Shown here piece after piece: positions 1 through 6,488 of a stretch of DNA of 14,370 bases. This DNA comes from an uncultured Oscillospiraceae bacterium (GTDB lineage Bacteria > Bacillota > Clostridia > Oscillospirales > Acutalibacteraceae): contig URPG01000017.1 of NCBI GenBank assembly GCA_900549675.1, positions 1 through 14,370 on the forward strand, read 5' to 3'. The translations under genes were made by a program, and so were the position numbers. The first letter of the stretch is position 1; every line of letters starts with the position of its first letter. The notes under the pieces were generated by a model. That model saw nothing but the letters and a program-made list of their open reading frames with translations, was not told the DNA's origin and made no database searches.

Positions 1-25
1 GCTCTTTTCTCAACTTTTTTATTTC

Positions 26-145
26 CTACTGTCCAATATCTATTGTAGTCCTACAATGCACCGTTTCATAAAATAACTTTGCTATTTCAAAATTATCCGC
101 GGGCTGATAAAATTTAATTTCTATATGATTGATTATTTCTTTCAT
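26..145 (-). pseudogene. N-terminal remnant of a GNAT-family N-acetyltransferase
   Basis: This short reading frame starts at an ATG preceded by an AGGA-type ribosome binding site and encodes 39 residues. Its middle, FYQPADNFEIAKLFYETVH, resembles the first strand and helix of GNAT acetyltransferases whose N-termini read like 'RxYQxxDxxEIxxLFYxTVH'. After TVH the match is lost and a stop follows about nine codons later, so the acetyl-CoA binding motif of a real GNAT (a full protein is about 150 residues) is missing. I infer a decayed or truncated gene; the missing part is not recognisable in the 25 bases left before the window edge. The family call rests on recall of the N-terminal pattern only, so a small unrelated protein remains possible. 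Confidence 0.4.
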
Positions 146-185
146 TTTGATTTCCTGTTTTTTCAATTTGTAAAGATGCATATTC

Positions 186-214
186 AATTTAAGCCTTGTC
201 AAAGATAATGTCAA
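186..214 (-). promoter_or_regulatory. Possible promoter for the GNAT remnant
   Basis: On the minus strand a TTGACA box (209-214) is followed after 17 nt by TAAATT (186-191), about 40 nt upstream of the remnant's ATG. The -35 is perfect and the -10 matches at four of six positions. It overlaps the ribosome binding site of the divergent small gene. This is a pattern match only. Confidence 0.35.
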
Positions 215-227
215 GGAGTTGATTAGC

Positions 228-473
228 ATGTCAAAAAAAATTGACTACCATGAACATGATGAAATTCGAAATTTCCCCAATACCTCCAATGTTGCTTCCG
301 TCAATGAATCAACAGGTATGATGCCCACCCCTGCACAGAACAACGATGAATACCGTTCCTATCAGGAAATGGCTTCTATGGCTATTCCGAAAAGAGCACC
401 CTCTCATGATCCTCATCCCATTCCTTTAAAAACAAAGCCCACTCCCGAAAACCCACTGGCCCCTCGCTTATAA
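228..473 (+). CDS. Small hydrophilic protein of unknown function, 81 aa
   Basis: I do not recognise a function. The ATG at 228 is chosen over an in-frame TTG nine bases upstream, because AAGGAG at 213-218 sits 9 nt from the ATG but directly abuts the TTG. The product is hydrophilic and probably disordered, with no membrane segment or signal peptide. The C-terminal third is rich in proline and basic residues and has a DPHPIP segment. The centre carries VNESTGMMPTPAQNNDEYRS; from memory a similar 'STG-x-x-PTP...E...SY' core occurs in small clostridial hypothetical proteins, but I cannot verify this. It is followed 75 nt later by another small gene on the same strand, and both end at the hairpin at 742-774, so they may share a transcript. 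Confidence 0.7.
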   Translation: MSKKIDYHEHDEIRNFPNTSNVASVNESTGMMPTPAQNNDEYRSYQEMASMAIPKRAPSHDPHPIPLKTKPTPENPLAPRL

Positions 474-548
474 GATATACTTTCTTACTTTTGATTCTGC
501 CTCCATCTAAAAGCAGTTTACTTTATCCCTTTCGGTAAGGAGAATCTT

Positions 549-719
549 ATGTCGCTTTATAAAAAAATGTATTACCAGTTATTCAATGATGTTTCGAGAG
601 CCATTGAGCTTTTGCAAAAATCACAGCAGCGCACCGAAGAGCTTTATCTGCAAGAAGACCCGCCTCCTCAACTGCGTACTTTAGATTCTTATCGAAAGCA
701 CAAAAAGAAACCCGAATAA
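549..719 (+). CDS. Small conserved-looking protein, 56 aa, unknown function
   Basis: A 56-residue frame opens at an ATG with a strong AAGGAG (537-542) placed 6 nt upstream, and closes with TAA just before a hairpin terminator. Residues 6-36 (KMYYQLFNDVSRAIELLQKS then QQRTEELYLQE) should form a long amphipathic helix. A charged tail with PPP and KHKKK follows. Short clostridial hypotheticals starting 'MYYxLFNxVTxAIxxLQxAQxxTEExYL' are familiar to me, which supports a real gene, but no function is known to me. There is no transmembrane segment. Its position behind another small hydrophilic protein suggests a two-gene unit. Confidence 0.65.
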   Translation: MSLYKKMYYQLFNDVSRAIELLQKSQQRTEELYLQEDPPPQLRTLDSYRKHKKKPE

Positions 720-741
720 CAAGAGCGAAAGTTGAAAACAC

Positions 742-774
742 AAAACGGCAGGAATTTAATTTCCTGCCGTTTTT
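742..774. terminator. Shared bidirectional hairpin terminator
   Basis: A perfect 10-bp stem (745-754 with 761-770, ACGGCAGGAA and its complement) encloses a 6-nt loop. It is flanked by A residues on the left and T residues on the right, so both strands give a U-tailed hairpin. It lies between the plus-strand small gene and the converging 96-aa gene, whose stop codon is inside the T-tract. Confidence 0.85.
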
Positions 775-1063
775 ATCCTTCTTCTAAGGCTCTTTCAAGC
801 CATACCTCAGCTATGTCCATTGCATAGTACAACCCATCTTTTTCGCTTGTTTTTAAAATTGCTTTCCCTGTTTTTAAAGGATCAGTGCTCAAAAGCTGAA
901 TGGCTACTTTACCCGCAATTTCTAAATCATGATATTTCTTTTTGGTTTTAATATCCAACTTAACAACGTACAAATCTCGCATATCACCATAATATATCGT
1001 ATCGCCGCTGCGAACAAGCGGTTTTCCTTTATAGGTTTGAAATTTCGTCTTATTTGTACTCAA
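773..1063 (-). CDS. Conserved hypothetical protein, 96 aa
   Basis: The frame opens with TTG, preceded at about 4 nt by GGTGA; an ATG 11 bases upstream is in another frame and stops within five codons. The protein is soluble and well ordered. It has an N-terminal KGKPLVRSGDTIYYGDM segment that suggests small beta strands, a basic central IKTKKKYHDLEIAGKV, and a C-terminal helix ending MDIAEVWLERALEEG. From memory, clostridial proteins with 'YKGxPLVRxGDxIYYGxMxDxYVVxLxI' and a final 'xWLERAL' form a family of unknown function. It lies 24 nt downstream of ireB on the same strand and is probably cotranscribed from that promoter. No catalytic motif, membrane segment or signal peptide is visible. 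Confidence 0.8.
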   Translation of the reverse strand: MSTNKTKFQTYKGKPLVRSGDTIYYGDMRDLYVVKLDIKTKKKYHDLEIAGKVAIQLLSTDPLKTGKAILKTSEKDGLYYAMDIAEVWLERALEEG

Positions 1064-1087
1064 AAAATCACCATACTTTCCTAAAAA

Positions 1088-1339
1088 TTATTCTCCTAAA
1101 TACGACCGTACCATTGCCTTTAACAATTCATCTCTGTCCACTCTGCGAATCAAACTTCTGGCATTTTTATGAGTGGTAATATAGGTGGGATCCTCCGACA
1201 AAATGTAACCCACAATTTGACTAATCGGGTTATAGCCTTTTTCTGTCAAAGCATCATAAACCGTCAATAGGATGTTTTTCATGTCTGATTCTTTCATTTC
1301 ATCTATCGAAAAGGTAATTGTATTAAAATCCTGTGGCAT
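1088..1339 (-). CDS. ireB: IreB family regulatory phosphoprotein (UPF0297)
   Basis: The 83-residue product carries the UPF0297 hallmarks: LLTVYDALTEKGYNPISQIVGYILS (residues 25-49), then DPTYITTHKNARSLIRR and RDELLKAMVRSYL. Length is typical (about 80-90). In Enterococcus faecalis IreB is a substrate of the Ser/Thr kinase IreK, phosphorylated at N-terminal threonines, and affects cephalosporin resistance. Here T7 and T9 near the N-terminus are the candidate sites, by analogy only. The ribosome binding site GGAGGTG (1348-1354) and the promoter at 1393-1421 support the start. In many Firmicutes this gene sits with alaS, ruvX and a DUF1292 gene; here its only partner is the 96-aa protein downstream. 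Confidence 0.93.
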   Translation of the reverse strand: MPQDFNTITFSIDEMKESDMKNILLTVYDALTEKGYNPISQIVGYILSEDPTYITTHKNARSLIRRVDRDELLKAMVRSYLGE

Positions 1340-1392
1340 ATCGGTGGCACCTCCAAAATATGATTCTTACATTTTTGCAATTCTTTCTATTT

Positions 1393-1421
1393 ATCATACA
1401 TGAATTCCCAAAACAATTCAA
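1393..1421 (-). promoter_or_regulatory. Sigma-A type promoter of ireB
   Basis: On the minus strand TTGAAT (1416-1421) and TATGAT (1393-1398) are separated by exactly 17 nt. The start point would fall near 1386, giving a leader of about 45 nt that contains the GGAGGTG site of ireB. Confidence 0.65.
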
Positions 1422-1538
1422 GTGTTTTCAATGAAAACTGCTGTCAGGCGATTTTCTCTCCCAGGTAAACTATGTTTATTAAAGTATATTATGCTGATTT
1501 TTGCAGAATATAAACATAAGATTTGTGAGGAGAGCATT

Positions 1539-1898
1539 ATGAAAAACAAAACAAAACTATTGGTTACCGGAACCCTCGCCGGTTTGGCAAACGGTTTGTT
1601 TGGTTCCGGCGGCGGTCTCTTCCTTGTACCATTACTCACACATTGGCTTAAAATAGAAGAACGCAAAGCGTTTGCTACTTCTATCGGGATTATCCTGCCG
1701 CTTTCCGTTGTTTCCGCTGTGGTTTACTTTGCAAAAGGCTCCTTGGATTTCGGTGTCGCCCTTCCATTTTTAATCGGTGGGACAATCGGCGGAATCATTT
1801 CGGGACATATCTTTAAAAAAGTTCCCATTCATGCTTTGCGAAAGGGATTTGCTCTTTTGATTATTTACGGAGGTGCAAAAGCACTGTTTGGCTTTTAG
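1539..1898 (+). CDS. Half-length TauE/SafE (TSUP) transporter, first half
   Basis: This integral membrane protein of 119 residues corresponds to one half of a TauE/SafE (TSUP) transporter, a family linked to export or uptake of sulfite, sulfonates and other small anions; full-length members have about 250 residues. Residues 14-31 hold the glycine-rich motif GLANGLFGSGGGLFLVPL, followed by ERKAFATSIGIILPLSVVSA. About four membrane spans are expected (near residues 7-33, 47-65, 73-92, 103-118). The frame extends upstream to 1422, but GAGGAG at 1527-1532 selects the ATG at 1539. A second, homologous half follows 12 bases after the TAG stop in the same reading frame. The substrate cannot be told from sequence. 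Confidence 0.85.
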   Translation: MKNKTKLLVTGTLAGLANGLFGSGGGLFLVPLLTHWLKIEERKAFATSIGIILPLSVVSAVVYFAKGSLDFGVALPFLIGGTIGGIISGHIFKKVPIHALRKGFALLIIYGGAKALFGF

Positions 1899-1910
1899 TG
1901 CAATCATATT

Positions 1911-2279
1911 ATGTGGTGGATTGATATTCTTATCGGAACAGCAACCGGTATTTTGTCCGGATTTGGCATTGGCGGCGGCACATTACTCATCTTATGGCTG
2001 ACACTTGTCGGCGGCATGAACCAATTGCAAGCCGGCGGGATTAATCTCCTGTATTTTTTATTTTCCGCTTCCCCCGCTTTATTCTCTCATATAAAAAATC
2101 AATTGGTCGAAAAAAAGGCACTTCTTTTTTGTATTCTAGGCGGAATACCTGCCTGTATTTTAGCTTCTTTTTTAGCCTCTCAAATGGAACTTGGCTGGCT
2201 GAAAAAAGGATTTGGGATTATGCTGCTGTTTATCGGATGCAAAGAGTTATTTTCCCCTCGCCAAACTGAGAAAAATTAA
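1911..2279 (+). CDS. Half-length TauE/SafE (TSUP) transporter, second half
   Basis: The 122-residue product repeats the TSUP half-motif, ILSGFGIGGGTLLILW at residues 14-29, then GGINLLYFLFSASPALFSHIKN and a hydrophobic C-terminal half with LKKGFGIMLLFIGCKELF. About four membrane spans are expected. It presumably pairs with the preceding half to make one functional transporter. No convincing ribosome binding site precedes its ATG: the 20 bases upstream contain no GGA-type sequence. Translation may therefore depend on coupling to, or read-through of, the upstream TAG. No terminator is visible behind it; the mntP promoter begins 20 nt downstream. Confidence 0.83.
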   Translation: MWWIDILIGTATGILSGFGIGGGTLLILWLTLVGGMNQLQAGGINLLYFLFSASPALFSHIKNQLVEKKALLFCILGGIPACILASFLASQMELGWLKKGFGIMLLFIGCKELFSPRQTEKN

Positions 2280-2299
2280 ATACGAGCGACAATCTTCAG

Positions 2300-2328
2300 T
2301 TGACAGTTCTCCCGAAAAATAGTATGCT
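2300..2328 (+). promoter_or_regulatory. Strong sigma-A type promoter of mntP
   Basis: A perfect TTGACA (2300-2305), a 17-nt spacer and TATGCT (2323-2328) precede mntP. The start point near 2335 leaves only about 30 nt of leader, so there is no room for a yybP-ykoY manganese riboswitch. I see no clear regulator-binding palindrome. Confidence 0.75.
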
Positions 2329-2365
2329 TACCAATACGCTACTTTTTTATAAAGGGGAAATGATT

Positions 2366-2935
2366 GTGGGATTTATAGAATTATTTTTTGTGGCGGTCGG
2401 CCTCTCAATGGACGCTTTTGCCGTTGCCGTTTGCAAGGGCTTAACCATGAAAAAAGTTACTCTGAAAAAAAGTTTGACAGTTGGGTTGTACTTTGGCATT
2501 TTTCAAGCGATTATGCCTCTTATTGGTTATCTGGTTGGGATTCAGTTTGAAACACAAATTAAGAGTATTGACCACTGGATTGCTTTTGGTTTGCTTGCTG
2601 TAATCGGCATCAACATGATTATCGGTGCTCTCAAACCCGAGGACGAGGGCGGCTGTTGTGAAAATATCAGTCCCAAGAGTATGATTCCTCTTGCGTTTGC
2701 CACCAGTATCGATGCACTTGCCGTAGGCGTAACACTCGCTTTTTTAAGCACTTCCATTGTACCCGCTGTCAGCTTTATCGGTATCACTACACTGCTCCTG
2801 TCTGTGATAGGAGTCAAAATAGGAAACATCTTTGGCAGTAAGTTTAAATCTAAAGCAGAATTTCTCGGCGGAATCGTTCTGATTTTAATCGGTACAAAAG
2901 TCTTATTGGAACATTTGGAGATTATTTCCTTTTAA
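2366..2935 (+). CDS. mntP: Manganese efflux pump MntP
   Basis: The product is a six-span membrane protein of the MntP family, which exports Mn(II) and protects against manganese excess. Two internally repeated acidic motifs are present, GLSMDAFAVAVCKGL with D16 and ATSIDALAVGVTLAF with D116, matching the aspartates needed for transport in the family. A hydrophilic loop at residues 90-104 contains CC. The start is taken as GTG at 2366, because AGGGGA (2353-2358) lies 7 nt upstream and the protein then begins MGFIELFFVAVG as homologues do. This gives 189 residues, matching the E. coli protein at 188. The ATG two codons upstream is too close to the ribosome binding site. It is transcribed alone and converges on the ilv operon. 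Confidence 0.95.
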   Translation: MGFIELFFVAVGLSMDAFAVAVCKGLTMKKVTLKKSLTVGLYFGIFQAIMPLIGYLVGIQFETQIKSIDHWIAFGLLAVIGINMIIGALKPEDEGGCCENISPKSMIPLAFATSIDALAVGVTLAFLSTSIVPAVSFIGITTLLLSVIGVKIGNIFGSKFKSKAEFLGGIVLILIGTKVLLEHLEIISF

Positions 2936-2973
2936 TCTTTATCTGCTTTTTTTACATAAATTTCCGCAAATAT

Positions 2974-3003
2974 AGAAGGATACCTCCCACGAGGTATCCT
3001 TCT
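2974..3003. terminator. Hairpin terminator between mntP and ilvD
   Basis: A perfect 13-bp stem (2974-2986 with 2991-3003) closes a CCAC loop. The plus-strand tail (TACTTGTTTCG) and minus-strand tail (ATATTTG) are both only moderately T-rich. It is placed to stop mntP (+) and the ilv operon (-). Confidence 0.75.
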
Positions 3004-3043
3004 TACTTGTTTCGTGATTCGAAATCCTATTGGCCTGTGACAC

Positions 3044-4708
3044 TTAGTTCAACACTGCCCCTTTGTCGGCACTGGTGACCAGTTTGGCGTAACGTTTCAG
3101 CCAGCCTTCATTCACTTTCGGTACAAATTCGGGCTGAACCGCACGGCGCTTGGAAAACTCTTCTTCTGATACCTGTGCGTTCAGTCGGTTATTGGGGATA
3201 TCGATTTCAATGATATCTCCCTCTTGCAACAAACCGATTTCACCGCCCACAGCCGCTTCCGGACTTACATGACCGATAGAAGCACCACGAGAAGCTCCGG
3301 AAAAACGTCCGTCTGTGATAAGTGCTACATCTTTATCCAGTTTCATACCCGCAAGAGCAGAGGTTGGATTCAGCATTTCACGCATACCGGGTCCGCCTTT
3401 GGGTCCCTCATAGCGAATCACCACGACGTCGCCTTTATTGATTTGTCCGCCGTAAATGGCTTCGATTGCCTCGGATTCATCATTGTAAACTCTGGCAGGA
3501 CCGGTATGAACCAACATTTCGGGAGCCACCGCACTCTTCTTGACCACAGCACCATTTTTGGCAATGTTGCCCCACAGTACCGCAATACCGCCGCTTTCGG
3601 AATATGGGTTTGCAATAGGACGTAATACTTCGGGATTTCTGTTTTTAACATTTTGGATATTCTCTGCTACGGTTCTGCCCGTTACCGTCATCAAAGAGGT
3701 ATCCAGTTTATTCACACTGGCAAGCTCTGCCATAACAGCAGGAATACCGCCGGCGGCGTCTAAGTCTTCAATATGAGCCGGTCCTGCGGGAGCCAAATGA
3801 CAGAGATTCGGAATATGCGGATTCATATCATTAATATCTTTCAGTGTAAGTGCGACCCCTGCTTCTTGTGCAATTGCCAGCAGGTGCAGAACACTGTTGC
3901 TGCTGCACCCCAAGGCCATATCACAGGCCATAGCGTTTTTAATCGCCTTATCTGTCAAAATATCGCGGATACGAATATTTTTTTCGACCAATGTCATAAT
4001 CTTCATGCCTGCTTGTTTTGCCAGCATAATTCTTTGTGCTTTCACTGCCGGAATCGTACCGTTGCCGGGCAACGCAATTCCCAGCGCCTCTGAAAGGCAG
4101 TTCATGCTGTTGGCGGTATACATCCCCGCACAAGAACCGCAGCCGGGACAACAGTTCATTTCAAATTCATTCAATTGATCTTTATCAATCAAATTTGCTT
4201 TATAAGAGCCTACGGCCTCAAAAATCTGAGAAAGACTGACTTCTCTGCCGGTAACGTTCCCCGCCATCATCGGTCCGCCGCTGATGACAATCGCCGGCAC
4301 ATTCATTCTGGCGGCACCCATAATCATACCCGGCACAATTTTATCGCAGTTCGGAATTAAAACTAAACCGTCAAAGCCATGGCTGCGTGTCATGGTTTCT
4401 ACGCTGTCCGCGATGAGCTCACGGCTTGGCAAAGAATATTTCATGCCGATATGCCCCATGGCGATTCCATCGCAAACGCCGATAGACGGTACTAAAATCG
4501 GCGTGCCGCCTGCTATGCGAATGCCTGCTTTTACTGCCTCAGAAATTTTATCCAAATGAATGTGACCCGGTACAATTTCGCTATAAGCACTGACGACACC
4601 GATTAAGGGTCGGTCCAATTCTTCATTGGTATAGCCCATGGCATGAAAAAGTGAACGATTTGGTGCTCTTTCCACACCCTCTGTCACATTTTTACTGTTC
4701 CATTTCAT
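3044..4708 (-). CDS. ilvD: Dihydroxy-acid dehydratase IlvD
   Basis: IlvD removes water from 2,3-dihydroxyisovalerate or 2,3-dihydroxy-3-methylvalerate to give the 2-oxo acid precursors of valine/leucine and isoleucine. The 554 residues match the family length. Diagnostic blocks are SEIVPGHIHLDK (43-54), DGIAMGHIGMKYSLPSRELI (80-99), PNCDKIVPGM with C121, CPGCGSCAGMYTANSMNC with C193, and DGRFSGASRG near the C-terminus. The position that carries a third cluster cysteine in the [2Fe-2S] enzymes (NxCN) reads EIVPGH here, as in E. coli IlvD, suggesting an oxygen-labile [4Fe-4S] enzyme. It is last in the operon, 155 nt after ilvC, with AAAGGAG upstream. The gap holds two hairpins. Confidence 0.97.
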   Translation of the reverse strand: MKWNSKNVTEGVERAPNRSLFHAMGYTNEELDRPLIGVVSAYSEIVPGHIHLDKISEAVKAGIRIAGGTPILVPSIGVCDGIAMGHIGMKYSLPSRELIADSVETMTRSHGFDGLVLIPNCDKIVPGMIMGAARMNVPAIVISGGPMMAGNVTGREVSLSQIFEAVGSYKANLIDKDQLNEFEMNCCPGCGSCAGMYTANSMNCLSEALGIALPGNGTIPAVKAQRIMLAKQAGMKIMTLVEKNIRIRDILTDKAIKNAMACDMALGCSSNSVLHLLAIAQEAGVALTLKDINDMNPHIPNLCHLAPAGPAHIEDLDAAGGIPAVMAELASVNKLDTSLMTVTGRTVAENIQNVKNRNPEVLRPIANPYSESGGIAVLWGNIAKNGAVVKKSAVAPEMLVHTGPARVYNDESEAIEAIYGGQINKGDVVVIRYEGPKGGPGMREMLNPTSALAGMKLDKDVALITDGRFSGASRGASIGHVSPEAAVGGEIGLLQEGDIIEIDIPNNRLNAQVSEEEFSKRRAVQPEFVPKVNEGWLKRYAKLVTSADKGAVLN

Positions 4709-4771
4709 TCTGTTTTCATCTCCTTTAATTTGATTCTTTTTGTATTTGTCGATTCTCTCTATTTTTGAAAA

Positions 4772-4825
4772 TGATAGTGCCGCCCAAGCAGCACTATCAC
4801 CTTCGTGACCGAAAGCCCCGCTTTC
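4772..4825 (-). other. Paired hairpins in the ilvC-ilvD gap
   Basis: In mRNA sense the gap contains GAAAGC-GGG-GCTTTC (4811-4825), then a 9-bp stem TGATAGTGC/GCACTATCA (4772-4780 with 4791-4799) with a 10-nt loop, followed by TTTTC. A third small stem, GTCAC-GAAG-GTGAT, shares bases with the 9-bp stem, so the two exclude each other. Possible roles are partial termination, mRNA processing or stabilisation of the upstream segment. None is proven. Confidence 0.55.
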
Positions 4826-4863
4826 AATCTAATTCTATTTTTCTGATTCTCTGTTTGTTTCTC

Positions 4864-5865
4864 TTATTTCTTGTCTTTAAGCCAGCTCATCATGCTGCGC
4901 AGTTCATGTCCGACTTTCTCCAACTGATGCTCGGATTCTACACGGCGCTTTGCCAAGAAGTGTGCTTTTTTGCCGGCACCAAATTCTTGAATGAATTCGC
5001 TCGCAAAAGTACCGTCTTGAATTTCTTTAATGGTTTGTTTCATCGCGGCACGGCTCTGGTCGCTGATGATTCTTTCGCCGGTGCGGTAATCACCATATTC
5101 TGCTGTGTTGGAAATGGAATATCTCATGTAATCAAAACCGCCCTCGTTGATAAGGTCTACGATTAATTTCATTTCATGGATACATTCAAAGTAAGCCATT
5201 TCGGGTTCATAACCTGCTTCTACCAAGGTTTCAAAACCGGCCTTCATCAATTCAGTTACACCGCCGCAAAGAACAGCCTGCTCGCCAAAGAGGTCTGTTT
5301 CTGTTTCTTCTTTGAAAGAAGTTTCCAAAATACCTGCGCGTCCTGCACCGATTCCGCTCGCATAAGCAAGGGCATAATCTCTGGCTCTGCCGCTCTCATC
5401 CTGATGAATGGCGATGAGGCTAGGTACACCGGCACCGGCTACATACTGACTGCGAACCGTGTGACCCGGGCCTTTAGGAGCAACCATAATAACGTCAACA
5501 CCTTTAGGAGCAACGATTTGGTTGTAATGAATGTTAAATCCATGTGCAAACATGAGCACATTGCCTTCTGAAAGGTTTGGCTTAATGGATTCTTCATAAA
5601 TAGACGGAGCAAGCTCATCCGGAACCAACATCATAATGAGGTCGCCTTGTTTGGCGGCATCGGCAGGGTCCATCACAGTAAGACCGGCAGCCTTTGCTTT
5701 TTCACAGCTGGAAGAATCACTGCGAAGACCTACAATCACATTCACACCACTCTCATGGAGGTTTTGAGCATGGGCATGGCCTTGGCTGCCAAAGCCGATA
5801 ATGGACACGGTTTTATTGTCAAGCATTCCCAAATTGCAATCTTTGTCGTAATACTTTTTAATCAT
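4864..5865 (-). CDS. ilvC: Ketol-acid reductoisomerase IlvC (class I)
   Basis: IlvC rearranges and reduces 2-acetolactate (or 2-aceto-2-hydroxybutyrate) with NAD(P)H and Mg(II). The ATG at 5865 is preferred over one 18 nt upstream because AAAGGGG lies 8 nt before it, giving 333 residues, a class I length. The Rossmann signature is at 22-36 (IIGFGSQGHAHAQNL). GLRSDSSS (46-53), with R48 and serines, suggests NADPH preference. Catalytic residues are visible: H108 (AHGFN), K131 (PKGPGH), D191 and E195 (DLFGEQ), E227 and E231 (ECIHEMKLI). It lies 92 nt behind ilvN in the operon. A weak GGGG-AGTT-CCCC hairpin in that gap lacks a T-tail. Confidence 0.97.
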   Translation of the reverse strand: MIKKYYDKDCNLGMLDNKTVSIIGFGSQGHAHAQNLHESGVNVIVGLRSDSSSCEKAKAAGLTVMDPADAAKQGDLIMMLVPDELAPSIYEESIKPNLSEGNVLMFAHGFNIHYNQIVAPKGVDVIMVAPKGPGHTVRSQYVAGAGVPSLIAIHQDESGRARDYALAYASGIGAGRAGILETSFKEETETDLFGEQAVLCGGVTELMKAGFETLVEAGYEPEMAYFECIHEMKLIVDLINEGGFDYMRYSISNTAEYGDYRTGERIISDQSRAAMKQTIKEIQDGTFASEFIQEFGAGKKAHFLAKRRVESEHQLEKVGHELRSMMSWLKDKK

Positions 5866-5957
5866 TGTTAGTACCCCTTTCATCTTTCACAAAAATACAT
5901 TGGATAAACATCTATGTAAACCGGGGAACTCCCCCAATTTAGTCAAATTAAACAATC

Positions 5958-6467
5958 TTATTCTTTCTCTTTTTTGAGAATTTTACTGCCTCTTGCCAAA
6001 GTGGTCACACCCGTGCGGCACATCTCCAAAACTTTATATTCATTGACAACTTTTAAGAAGGCGTCAATTTTAGAGGGTTTACCTGTCAATTCAACCACCA
6101 TACTGTCAATGGACAAATCGACGATACTGGCTTTATAGATATCTGCCACACTGGTAATGACATTACGCATTTTTTCATCTGCGGCAATCTTGACCAAAAG
6201 CAATTCCCGCTGAATACTTTCTTCACCGTCCATTGCCTCAACACACTGCACTTCGATGAGCTTACCGGTTTGACTCAGAATTTGATGAACTGTCCCTTTA
6301 TCTCCCGTTGTCGTAATCGTAATGCGGGAAACCTTTTCATCATTCGTTGCTGAAACCGTTAGCGAATCAATATTAAAACCCTTACGGGCAAACAAACTGG
6401 AAACCCTTGCCAACACGCCTGCATGGTTATCCACAAGCATGGATACAACCTGCCGATTTTGATTCAT
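5958..6467 (-). CDS. ilvN: Acetolactate synthase small (regulatory) subunit IlvN
   Basis: This is the ACT-domain subunit that activates the large subunit and normally confers feedback inhibition by valine. The start at 6467 follows AGGAGG closely and gives 169 residues; an upstream in-frame ATG would add only six residues and lies before that ribosome binding site. The N-terminal ACT domain begins QVVSMLVDNHAGVLARVSSL and continues FARKGFNIDSLTVSATND (about 25-45). The C-terminal domain holds SIVDLSIDSMVVELTG and EMCRTGVTTLARGS. It starts 21 nt after the ilvB stop codon, so the two subunits are probably translated together. Confidence 0.96.
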   Translation of the reverse strand: MNQNRQVVSMLVDNHAGVLARVSSLFARKGFNIDSLTVSATNDEKVSRITITTTGDKGTVHQILSQTGKLIEVQCVEAMDGEESIQRELLLVKIAADEKMRNVITSVADIYKASIVDLSIDSMVVELTGKPSKIDAFLKVVNEYKVLEMCRTGVTTLARGSKILKKEKE

Positions 6468-6488
6468 GGTTATTCCTCCTTTCACCTG

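Noticed and set aside
1485..1514. Promoter boxes (TATATT, TATTAT, TATAAA) upstream of the TSUP genes
   Set aside because: None has a reasonable -35 partner; the TSUP promoter is left unassigned.
1422..1538. Longer start for the first TSUP half
   Set aside because: The extra 39 residues are not membrane-like in the family pattern, and a strong GAGGAG precedes the internal ATG at 1539.
2280..2365. Manganese riboswitch (yybP-ykoY) before mntP
   Set aside because: The leader after the promoter is only about 30 nt, far too short for this riboswitch.
3224..4559. Several 60-130-codon plus-strand frames opposite ilvD
   Set aside because: They overlap a fully conserved enzyme gene, lack ribosome binding sites and have no family-like sequence; the same holds for frames opposite ilvC, ilvB, pyrB, yebC, ynbB and secG.
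4772..4799. T-box-like GGGCGGCAC inside the ilvC-ilvD hairpin
   Set aside because: It differs from the T-box core at several positions and has no Stem I or terminator/antiterminator pair around it.
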